DNA of 64,000 nt, from the NCBI GenBank assembly GCA_014360645.1, contig JACIXD010000015.1:43192-107191 (forward strand), read 5' to 3'. The notes beneath the pieces were generated by a model that made no database searches, had not been told where the DNA came from, and was given only the letters and a program-made list of their open reading frames with translations. Origin of the DNA: Actinomycetota bacterium. Lineage in GTDB: Bacteria; Actinomycetota; Geothermincolia; Geothermincolales; RBG-13-55-18. A program made the translations under genes and the position numbers. Positions 43,546 to 51,381 of the stretch are shown piece by piece. Numbering within the stretch: position 1 is the stretch's first letter; each line of letters starts with the position of its first letter.

Positions 43546-46482
43546 ATGCGGGGGAAAGTAAGGCGCCAGCGAGGAGGCGGGGCGGACGAAGAAGGAGTGC
43601 GCCTGCACCCCTGGAGGTGGTTCGCAGCTTACCTCGCCGTGGCGGCGGCGGTCGCCGCGGCCGGCACCCTCTTCGCCCTTTATCTGCGCGCCGACGTGAG
43701 GCGCAGCGCCCAGGATGAGCTCTCCGCCGTGGCCGACCTCAAGGTGGGGCAGATCCGTAACTGGCTGGACGAGCGCCTCGGCGACGCCATGGCCGCCGTG
43801 GGAAGCCCCTTTTTCGCGCGCGAGGCGGCCCGCTTCCTGGCCGCGCCCGACGACCCAGAGCGGGCGGCGGAGCTGCTCTGCTGGATGCGGTCGCGCATGG
43901 AGAGCAACGGATACAGCGCCCTCTTCTTGCTGGACGCGGAGGGCAGGGGAGCCCTGGACCTCAACCCACGCGGGGAACCCCTGGGAGAATACGCCCGCGA
44001 CCTCGCGCTCTCCTGCATGGCCGGAGGCGAGGTGGGCGTATCGGATCTCCACCGCGGCGAGGGCTACGGCGAGATCCACATGGACCTGGCGGCCCCGCTG
44101 CCGGCGGGAGCGGGCGGGGTTTCCGCCGGAGCGCTGCTCATGCGCATCGACCCCCGCGACTTCCTCTATCCCTTCATCCAGTCCTGGCCCACCCCCAGCG
44201 ACACGGCGGAGACCCTGCTGGTGCGCAGGGAGGAAGACGAGGTGCTCTTCCTCAACGAGCTGCGCCACCGCGAGGAGACGGCTCTGGAGCTGAGGCTCCC
44301 CCTGGCCGATGAGGACCTGCCGGCGGCGCGGGCGGCGCGGGGAGAGGAAGGCGTCGCGGAGGGCACGGACTATCGTGGCGTGCGCGTCCTCTCCGCATCT
44401 CGCTCCGTGCCCTGCACGGAGTGGTACCTGGTGGCCAAGGAGGACACCTCGGAGATATATTCACCCCTGACCCTCCGCGTAGGCCTGGTGGTCGCCCTGA
44501 CCTCCCTCCTGGTGCTCGTCCTGGGGGCGGCCATGGGTCTGGCATGGACGCGACGCCGGGTCCGGCTTTTACGGCGCCAGTACGAGCTGGAGGCGGAGCT
44601 GCGCGCCTCCGAGGAGATGTACCGGCTACTCTTCCTGCGCACCCCCATCGGCGTTTTCCACTACGGCAGGGACCTGGTGATCACGGACTGCAACGACCGC
44701 TTCGTGGAGATACTGAGGTCCTCGCGGGAACGCCTGGTGGGGCTGGACATGAACACCCTGGGAGACAGGAGAGTGCTCCCCGCCATCCGCGCCGCACTCT
44801 CCGGGGCCGAAGGGCTGTACGAGGGCCCCTACTCCGCCACCACCAGCGAGGCCCGCATCCACGTGTCCCTGCGCACCACACCGTTGAGAGACTCCGAGGG
44901 CACCATCATCGGCGGCGTGGGCATCGTGGAGGACATCACGGAGCGCCGTATCCTGCAGGAGAAGTTGGAGGAGAGGGAGCTCTTCCTGCGCCGCCTCACC
45001 GACAACATGCTGGACCTCATCAGCCAGATCGACGTGAACGGCAACTTCGTCTATCTCAGTCCCTCCAACGAGCGGGTGCTCGGCTACAGGCGGGATGAAC
45101 TCCTCGGCCACAACGTCATGGAGCTGGTTCACCCCGACGACCTGCCGGCGGTCGCGGAAGCGTACGCCAGGTCCAACCGCGAGCTGGTGCCGGGCCAGGT
45201 CGAGTTCCGAGCGAAAAAGGCCGACGGCGCCTTCGTGTGGGTGGAATCGGTGGGGAACCCCCTTTTCAACGAGGCGGGAGAGCTCATCGGGGCCATCTTC
45301 GTCACCCGCGACATCACCGAGCGCAAACGCGCGGAGGAGCGCCTGGAGAGGCTCAACCGCTGCTTCCTGGAGCTGGGAGCGGATCCCCTGGAGAACATCG
45401 CCCGTATCGTGGACGCCGGAAGGGAGATACTGGAAGCGGATGCCATGCACTACACGCGCATGGTAGGAGGGAGGTTCTTCATCTACCGTACGGGGGAGGG
45501 AGGCGGCGGGTTCGAGCCCCTGGACGAGGAGCGCCACCGCCTGTGCCGCGAGATGATCGCCGAGGGCCGTGACCAGCCCGTCCTGGTAGAGGACCTCGGC
45601 GCCTCCGGGTACGCGGAATCTCTCCCCGGGGAGGAGGGGGGCGGCGCCGTATCCTGGTTCGCTTTTCCCGTGAGGGTCCACGGCGGGACGGTGGGGGCGC
45701 TGGGCATGCTGATCGGCGGCGGGCGGGGCATCGGCGGCGAGGCGCGCGATTTCGCTGGGCTGCTGGCCCGGGCCATCGCGGTGGAGGAGGAGCGCCTGGC
45801 CCACGAGGAGGAGCTAAGGGATTTCGTGGACATCGCCTCCCACGAGCTGCGCCACCCCATGACGGTGATCAAGGGGTACGCTTCCACCCTCCTCTCCTAC
45901 TTCGACCGCATGGACGAGAGGGCCAGGCGCGAGGTGTTGGAGGACATCGAGCGAGGCGTGGACCGCCTGGAAAAACTTGTCTACCAGCTCCTGGACACTG
46001 CGCGCATCGAGCGCCGCAAGCTGGCGCTGAACTTGAAGGAGTCCGACCTGGTCCCAGTGGTGGAGGAAGTGGTGCGGGAGATGCGCCAGCGCATCCCCTC
46101 CGTTCCCATATCTCTGCGCGTCGCGGAGCCTCAGGGCGCGGTGAGGGTCGATGCCGAGCGCATCTCGCAGGTGCTGGTGATCCTCATCGAAAACGCCGTC
46201 AACTACTCCCCTCCGGGCGCGTCGGTGGAAGTGGAGGTATCCGGTGACGGTGAGGGAGCCGCGGCGGTGGCGGTGCTCGACCGCGGGTGGGGCGTGCCCG
46301 AGGAGGCACGCGAGAGGATCTTCGAGCGCTTCTACCAGGTAGGGGACGCCGCGCACCATTCCTCGGAGGGCATCGGCCTCGGACTGTATATCGCCCGCGA
46401 GATCGTGAAAGCCCACGGCGGGCGTATATGGCACGAGCCCCGCGAGGGAGGGGGATCGGTCTTTCGATTTACGCTGCCCTGA
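43546..46482 (+). CDS. Membrane sensor histidine kinase with PAS and GAF domains
   Basis: A 978-aa protein. A helix at residues about 23-45 and a second at about 305-330 bracket an extracytoplasmic sensor domain of about 260 residues, of Cache-like length. Two PAS domains (RLLFLRTPIGVFHYGRDLVI; FLRRLTDNMLDLISQIDVNG), a GAF-like segment (about 600-745), then HisKA with phospho-His in FVDIASHELRHPMTVIKGYA and HATPase with LDRGWGVPEEARERIFERF and GIGLGLYIAREIVKAHGG. No response regulator gene is adjacent. The gene lies 585 bases after the acyl-CoA ligase. Confidence 0.92.
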   Translation: MRGKVRRQRGGGADEEGVRLHPWRWFAAYLAVAAAVAAAGTLFALYLRADVRRSAQDELSAVADLKVGQIRNWLDERLGDAMAAVGSPFFAREAARFLAAPDDPERAAELLCWMRSRMESNGYSALFLLDAEGRGALDLNPRGEPLGEYARDLALSCMAGGEVGVSDLHRGEGYGEIHMDLAAPLPAGAGGVSAGALLMRIDPRDFLYPFIQSWPTPSDTAETLLVRREEDEVLFLNELRHREETALELRLPLADEDLPAARAARGEEGVAEGTDYRGVRVLSASRSVPCTEWYLVAKEDTSEIYSPLTLRVGLVVALTSLLVLVLGAAMGLAWTRRRVRLLRRQYELEAELRASEEMYRLLFLRTPIGVFHYGRDLVITDCNDRFVEILRSSRERLVGLDMNTLGDRRVLPAIRAALSGAEGLYEGPYSATTSEARIHVSLRTTPLRDSEGTIIGGVGIVEDITERRILQEKLEERELFLRRLTDNMLDLISQIDVNGNFVYLSPSNERVLGYRRDELLGHNVMELVHPDDLPAVAEAYARSNRELVPGQVEFRAKKADGAFVWVESVGNPLFNEAGELIGAIFVTRDITERKRAEERLERLNRCFLELGADPLENIARIVDAGREILEADAMHYTRMVGGRFFIYRTGEGGGGFEPLDEERHRLCREMIAEGRDQPVLVEDLGASGYAESLPGEEGGGAVSWFAFPVRVHGGTVGALGMLIGGGRGIGGEARDFAGLLARAIAVEEERLAHEEELRDFVDIASHELRHPMTVIKGYASTLLSYFDRMDERARREVLEDIERGVDRLEKLVYQLLDTARIERRKLALNLKESDLVPVVEEVVREMRQRIPSVPISLRVAEPQGAVRVDAERISQVLVILIENAVNYSPPGASVEVEVSGDGEGAAAVAVLDRGWGVPEEARERIFERFYQVGDAAHHSSEGIGLGLYIAREIVKAHGGRIWHEPREGGGSVFRFTLP

Positions 46483-46500
46483 GTCGGCGAGGAGCGTACG

Positions 46501-46639
46501 CGTGCCTGCGCCTGGACCTCGCCGCGTCCGCCTCCTGCTCGCTCCGCCTCCGTCAAGGCGCATGCACCGTCGCGCTTCCCCACCTTCGGCGCGATCGCTT
46601 TCGCGATGCGCGACGGGCGCAGATGAAAACGTGCCGGGC
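46501..46639. repeat. Diverged copy of the 128-bp intergenic repeat
   Basis: This resembles the tandem units at 51124-51377: CGTGCC, CCTGGACCTC, GCTCGCTCCGCCTCCGTC, a CGCGATCGCTTTCGCGATGCG hairpin core (ATCGC-TTTC-GCGAT, 46593-46606), and GCGCAGATGAA. It lies between the convergent kinase and flavoprotein genes, directly 3' of the latter, where a terminator would be expected. Confidence 0.65.
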
Positions 46640-48136
46640 CTATCCGTGGCGTGCTACCAGGTCGGCGGCGATGATGCCCGAGCCGATGGTGGTGGGTACG
46701 CCTCCACCCGGGTGAGTCGAGGCCCCCGCCAGATACAGCCCTTCCACGCTCTTCGACCTGGAGCGGGGACGGAAGACGATCTGAGCGCAGAGGTCCTGCT
46801 GCAGGCCGTAGATGGCCCCGCCGGGCGAGAGCAGGCGCCGCTCGTAATCCAGGGGGGTGATGACCTCCGCCACCTTCACATGTTCCGCCAGGCCTGGCAC
46901 CGCCCTGCGGGAGAGATAGGACACGGCGTCCTCCAGGAATCGCGGCTTCTCGCGGTCCCAATCGGTGCCGCTCAGCGCGTAAGGCCCCATCATGATCACG
47001 TTTACGGCGTGGCATCCCTCCGGCGCCAGCGAGGGGTCCGACCTGGTCGGCCAGCATACCAGCCCGAACTGTTCCCGGGGAAGAAGGCCTTTCTCCAGGC
47101 GGTTCCACCAGTAGTCGTTCATCTCCTCGAAGGGAGCGGTGATGATGGTGTGGTGGGCCTCCAGCGGAGGCTCGTAGTCCACCCCCAGGCAGACCATCAC
47201 CGCGGAGATGGAGGGACGGTAGCTCTTGATGCCGTAGCGCGCCAGGGGATGGAGGTGCTCCTCGTCCACCAGGTCCAGGTAGAGGGTCTTGGCGTTGACG
47301 TTGGAGACCACCGCCAGCGCGCTGATCTCGCTGCCGTCGGCCAGCGCCACGCCCTGCACACGGCGGTCGCGCACCAGGACCCGCTTCACCCTTGCGTTGA
47401 GACGCAACTCCATGCCGTGCCTCTCGCCGCAGCGGGCTAGGGCCTGGGGGATGGCGACCATGCCGCCGCGCGGGTACCACACCCCCTCGTGCTCGGTGTA
47501 CCCGAGGATGGAGAACACCCCCGGGGCGAGCTCCGGCGGGAGCCCCACGTACCAGGACTGGAAGGACATGGTCTCCCTCACCCTGCTGCTCTTGAAGAAC
47601 TTCCCCAGCACCTCCTGGTAAGAACCGGTAAAGAGGTCCCGGTATTTGAGCAGCCCGGGGCTGGCGCGGAAGATCCTCGCCAGGTCCGAGAAGGAGTTGA
47701 CAGCGCTGGTGAAGAAACCCTTCTGGGTCTCCGCCAGGAAGCCCCCGGTGTAGCGCGCGAAATCCGGGTAATTCCCGCCATCCTCTTCCGAGAGGCGCGA
47801 GAGCGCCTCCACCGTCCCCTCCAGGGAAAGGGGTACCGTGACCTTGGCCCCGTCCCTGAGCACGCAGGAATACACGGGGTCGCAGGGGATGAGGTCCACC
47901 TCCTCCTGGAAGGTGGTGCCCAGGCGCCTGAAGGCCTCCTCGATGGAGTGGATGACCTCCACGATGGAGGCGCCCACGTCGAAGCGATAGCCCTCCCTCT
48001 CGAAGGTGGAACAGCAGCCCCCCACGCGGTCGCTCTGCTCCAACACCAGCACCCTGCGTCCCTCCCGGGCCAGGATGGCCCCCGCCGACAGGCCTCCTCC
48101 GCCGGCCCCGATGACGATGACGTCGTAATCAGGCAT
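46640..48136 (-). CDS. Phytoene-desaturase-like FAD oxidoreductase, copy 3
   Basis: A 498-aa flavoprotein very close in layout to copies 1 and 4: VIVIGAGGGGLSAGAILARE, ribose-binding Glu in VLVLEQSDRVGGCCSTFE, and C-terminal GLYLAGASTHPGGGVPTTIG. It is the last gene of the catabolic cluster, 28 bases after the second small LLxQVP membrane protein, which it shares with the upstream copy 4. Length is the same as copy 1 (498 aa), suggesting recent duplication. Substrate unknown. Confidence 0.85.
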   Translation of the reverse strand: MPDYDVIVIGAGGGGLSAGAILAREGRRVLVLEQSDRVGGCCSTFEREGYRFDVGASIVEVIHSIEEAFRRLGTTFQEEVDLIPCDPVYSCVLRDGAKVTVPLSLEGTVEALSRLSEEDGGNYPDFARYTGGFLAETQKGFFTSAVNSFSDLARIFRASPGLLKYRDLFTGSYQEVLGKFFKSSRVRETMSFQSWYVGLPPELAPGVFSILGYTEHEGVWYPRGGMVAIPQALARCGERHGMELRLNARVKRVLVRDRRVQGVALADGSEISALAVVSNVNAKTLYLDLVDEEHLHPLARYGIKSYRPSISAVMVCLGVDYEPPLEAHHTIITAPFEEMNDYWWNRLEKGLLPREQFGLVCWPTRSDPSLAPEGCHAVNVIMMGPYALSGTDWDREKPRFLEDAVSYLSRRAVPGLAEHVKVAEVITPLDYERRLLSPGGAIYGLQQDLCAQIVFRPRSRSKSVEGLYLAGASTHPGGGVPTTIGSGIIAADLVARHG

Positions 48137-48164
48137 CTTCGTACCTCCTCGCGCTTCCCGGGAA

Positions 48165-48317
48165 TCAGGCGTAGTAACGGCCCGGCAGGTACGGTACCTG
48201 CTTCAGGAGGTGCAGGATGAACCGCCTCCTGGATTCGTCCATGCGGCTGAAGGCGTAAGCGGCCGCCGCCGCGGCTACCGCCAGCACGCCCATGCTCTTT
48301 CCGACGCCTTTCTTCAT
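48165..48317 (-). CDS. Small membrane protein, LLxQVPxLPxRYY family (50 aa)
   Basis: A 50-aa protein from the ATG at 48317, which has AAGGAGGT four bases upstream; a longer frame from 48413 is not favoured. One helix (MGVLAVAAAAAAYAFS) is followed by MDESRRRFILHLLKQVPYLP and GRYYA. The last 25 residues differ from the protein at 4910-5095 at only a couple of positions (L/M before DESRRR, V/L after RFI). It is encoded between two phytoene-desaturase-like genes, 92 bases after the first and 28 bases before the second. Confidence 0.78.
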   Translation of the reverse strand: MKKGVGKSMGVLAVAAAAAAYAFSRMDESRRRFILHLLKQVPYLPGRYYA

Positions 48318-48409
48318 CTCTACCTCCTTCTTCACCGTCCGCCGCCGGGTCCCGGCGGGCATGCACGTAAGCCGCCTCCCCTCTCCCCGCCTCGCCGCGA
48401 CCGCCACCC

Positions 48410-49909
48410 TCAACCCTCACAGCGTTCGACGAGCCCGGCAGCGATGATCCCCGAGGCCACCACCGACGGCAGCCCGCCCCCCGGATGGGTGGATGCCCCC
48501 GCGAGGTACAGCCCCTTTATGTACCTGGACCTGGCCGCCGGCCTGAACACCGCCGAGGAGGGGAGGTCCATGTCCAGCCCCAAGATGGCGCCCTCGGGGG
48601 TGAGCAGCCAGCGCTCGTAGTCCCTGGGGGTCAGCACGTCCATCACCTCCACGTGGTCAGCGAGCCCCGGGATGGCCCTCTCGCTGAGCATCCGGAGCTG
48701 CCTCTCCCCGTAGGCCTCCTTGTCCCGGTCCCAGTCCAGCTCCCTCAGGTGATAGGGTCCGGAGAGGACGATATTGAGCACGTGGCGACCCTCGGGAGCC
48801 ATGGAGGGGTCGGAAAAGGTGGGAAAGCATACCAGGCAGTACGGCTCCTTCGGCAGCATGCCCTTCTTCATATCCCCGAACCAGTAGCGGTTGGACTCCT
48901 CCATGGAGACGGTGACGATGTTGTGGTGGGCCTCCAGGGGCGGCCGGTAGCTGAGCCCCACGTTGATCATGGGGGCGGAGGCGGAAAGCCGGTAGCTCCT
49001 GATGCCGTACCTCGCCAGCCATGGCAAGTGCTCCTCGCCGATCTTCTCCAGGTAGAGGGTTTTTGCGTTGATGTCGGAGACCACCACCGGCGCGGTCACC
49101 TCCGTCCCGTCCGCCAGGGTCACTCCCTGTACGCGGCGGTCACGCACCATCACCTTCTCCACCCGCTGCCTCAGGCGAACCTCCATGCCGTATCTCTCCC
49201 CGCAGCGCCGCAGGGCCTCGGGGAGGGCGATCATGCCTCCCCGGGGGAAGAAGACCCCCTCGTGCTCGGCGTAGGAGAGGAAGGCGAAGATACCCGGCGC
49301 AAGGGCGGGGGGCTGCCCGCAGAACTTCCCGGGATAGGAGAGCGAGTCCAGGACCCGCTCGTCCTTGAAATAACCCCGCATGACCTCCTCTAAGGAGCGG
49401 TTGAAGAGGGGGAGGAACCTGAGCAGGTGGGGGTCCTTCATCATCACCCTGGCCATGTCCGCCATGCCGTTCATGGGGCTGAGGAAGAACCCCTCCACGG
49501 CAGTGCGCATGAAATCTCCCACGTAGCGCGCATATTCCAGCCATGCCCCGGCGTCCGCGGGAGATATGCGGGAGATCACCTCCGCCTTGGCCTCGATGGA
49601 GGCGGGATAGGCGAGGCGCGATCCGTCCTGGAAGATGATGCCATATACCGGGTCGCAGGGCTCCAGCTCCACCTCCTCCCCCAGGCGCGTCCCCAGCCTC
49701 TCGAAGGCGATCTCGAAGGGGCGCAGGATCTCCAGGATGGTGGCGCCCACGTCGAAACGGAAGCCCCCGCGCTCATAGGTGGAGCAGCATCCGCCGATGT
49801 TCGCGCCCTGCTCCAGCACCAGCGTCCGGCGGCCCTGCCTCGCCAGCAGCGCTCCCGCGGTGAGGCCCCCGAGCCCCGCCCCGATGACCACGACGTCGTA
49901 ATCCGGCAT
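48410..49909 (-). CDS. Phytoene-desaturase-like FAD oxidoreductase, copy 4
   Basis: A 499-aa flavoprotein from the ATG at 49909 (GGGGGGAGGTCG site, start MPDYDVVVIGAGLGG); a longer frame from 49975 has no support. It has the FAD motif VVVIGAGLGGLTAGALLARQ, ribose-binding Glu in TLVLEQGANIGGCCSTYE, and C-terminal GLYLAGASTHPGGGLPSVVA. It is followed by a small membrane protein and then copy 3. It lies about 200 bases after the beta-keto acid cleavage enzyme gene. Confidence 0.85.
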   Translation of the reverse strand: MPDYDVVVIGAGLGGLTAGALLARQGRRTLVLEQGANIGGCCSTYERGGFRFDVGATILEILRPFEIAFERLGTRLGEEVELEPCDPVYGIIFQDGSRLAYPASIEAKAEVISRISPADAGAWLEYARYVGDFMRTAVEGFFLSPMNGMADMARVMMKDPHLLRFLPLFNRSLEEVMRGYFKDERVLDSLSYPGKFCGQPPALAPGIFAFLSYAEHEGVFFPRGGMIALPEALRRCGERYGMEVRLRQRVEKVMVRDRRVQGVTLADGTEVTAPVVVSDINAKTLYLEKIGEEHLPWLARYGIRSYRLSASAPMINVGLSYRPPLEAHHNIVTVSMEESNRYWFGDMKKGMLPKEPYCLVCFPTFSDPSMAPEGRHVLNIVLSGPYHLRELDWDRDKEAYGERQLRMLSERAIPGLADHVEVMDVLTPRDYERWLLTPEGAILGLDMDLPSSAVFRPAARSRYIKGLYLAGASTHPGGGLPSVVASGIIAAGLVERCEG

Positions 49910-50106
49910 CTTTCGACCTCCCCCCTTACAGGTCAGCTCTCTCTTCCCCCATCCTATATATCCCGGCAGCCTCACGCGCCCGCCGGACCCCGACCCCTCT
50001 TTCGCGCGGCGCTCCGGCCTTGCCCCATTCCTGAACCGCGAGCGGGGTTCCCGCGGCGGCGCTCCCCGTCCGGCGGCCCGCTGTCCCGGCCCGGGAGACT
50101 CGCCCC

Positions 50107-51072
50107 TCAGTAGCTGCTGGGCTCCTGGGAGATCCCCAGCATCTCCCGCGCCTGCTGCGGGGTGGCCACCTCGCGGTTGAGCTCGTGCGCTATGCGCACC
50201 ATCCTCGCCACCAGCTCGGCGTTGCTCTTCACCTTCTTGCCGCGGGAATAGTAGAGGTTGTCCTCCATGCCCACACGCACGTGCCCTCCCAGGAGCACCG
50301 ACATCACGGTCATGGGGAGTTGGAAGGGCCCCACCCCGATGGCGAAGAAGATGGACTGCGGGGGCAGCTCGTCTATGAGAGAGAGCAGGTTCTTAGGGGT
50401 GGGGAAGGAAGAGGTCTGGAAGCCCATGACGAACTGGATGTCATAGGGCGGGTCGATGAGCCCCTGCGCTATGAGGTCCTGCACCACCCAGTACATGCCC
50501 GGGTGGTAGAGCTCCATCTCCGGTTTGATGCCCTTCTCCTTCATGGTCTTGGCGTAAAGGCTTATGTCGGCGTAGGAGTTGGGGATGCAGCGGTCATAGA
50601 CCATGGCCGGGCGGGGGCTGGGGATGGGTTCCGCCCTCTCGCGCAGGGGGACCTTGAGCACGAAGGGCCCCAGGTTGAGCGAGCACAGCTCGGGGTTGGC
50701 GTAGATGCTCGCCATGCGCTGCTCGGTGGTCAGCTCGGGGCCTCCCCCCGTGGTGTTGTTGATGATGATGTCCGGGCACCTGTCGCGGATCATGGCGTTG
50801 ATGCGCAGGTAGTCCTCGGGGTTGCTGGAGGTCATCCACCACACCTCGGGATTGCGAGCGTGCACGTGCACGATGCTCGCGCCCGCCTTGTAGGCCTCGT
50901 AGGTCTGCTCCGCCTGTTCCTCCGGCGTCTCGGGAAGGTTCTCGTTGGCCTCCTTCCCCTCCACTCCCCCCGTGATGGCCACGGAGATGATGAGCGGCGG
51001 CAGACCCTTCCTGGTCCGGCTCATCCACTGGTAGGGGTCGCGGTAGTCCCACATGTAGTCATCGGGGTTCAT
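50107..51072 (-). CDS. Beta-keto acid cleavage enzyme (BKACE, DUF849 family)
   Basis: A 321-aa TIM-barrel enzyme of the family typified by 3-keto-5-aminohexanoate cleavage enzyme. Zinc ligands are seen in SIVHVHARNPE (HxH) and the C-terminal GGHVRVGMEDNLYYSRG. The start PPLIISVAITGGVEGKEANE and INNTTGGG are family landmarks. The enzyme transfers the acyl part of a beta-keto acid onto acetyl-CoA to give acetoacetate and a new acyl-CoA. Within the catabolic cluster it would cut a beta-keto intermediate. Confidence 0.92.
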   Translation of the reverse strand: MNPDDYMWDYRDPYQWMSRTRKGLPPLIISVAITGGVEGKEANENLPETPEEQAEQTYEAYKAGASIVHVHARNPEVWWMTSSNPEDYLRINAMIRDRCPDIIINNTTGGGPELTTEQRMASIYANPELCSLNLGPFVLKVPLRERAEPIPSPRPAMVYDRCIPNSYADISLYAKTMKEKGIKPEMELYHPGMYWVVQDLIAQGLIDPPYDIQFVMGFQTSSFPTPKNLLSLIDELPPQSIFFAIGVGPFQLPMTVMSVLLGGHVRVGMEDNLYYSRGKKVKSNAELVARMVRIAHELNREVATPQQAREMLGISQEPSSY

Positions 51073-51123
51073 CGCCTGCCTCCTTTTTCTTTATTCCCTA
51101 AACCCTGCCGTGCACCTGACTCG

Positions 51124-51367
51124 CATGAACACGTGCCAGGCCTGGACCTCCCTGCGCTCGCCTCCGGCTCGCTCCGCCTCCGTCCAGGCACAGGCACCGT
51201 TGCGCCTCCCTTCGGTCGGCGCAATCGCTTTCGCGATGCGCGGCGTGCGCAGATGAACACGTGCCAGGCCTGGACCTCCCTGCGCTCGCCTCCGGCTCGC
51301 TCCGCCTCCGTCCAGGCACAGGCACCGTTGCGCCTCCCTTCGGTCGGCGCAATCGCTTTCGCGATGC
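51124..51367. repeat. 128-bp tandem intergenic repeat, two copies
   Basis: ATGAACACGTGCCAGGCC begins at 51125 and again at 51253, a 128-base period. Each copy carries CGCTCGCCTCCGGCTCGCTC and the ATCGC-TTTC-GCGAT hairpin core. The block lies 15 bases after the stop of the minus-strand fusion flavoprotein. A diverged copy is at 46501-46639, also 3' of a flavoprotein. Open reading frames across it are by-products of GC content. Confidence 0.85.
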
Positions 51368-51381
51368 ATTCTTTCGGAAGG

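Noticed and set aside
51091..51369. Short minus-strand protein across the tandem 128-bp repeat
   Set aside because: The frame arises from two copies of a GC-rich non-coding unit; no start context.
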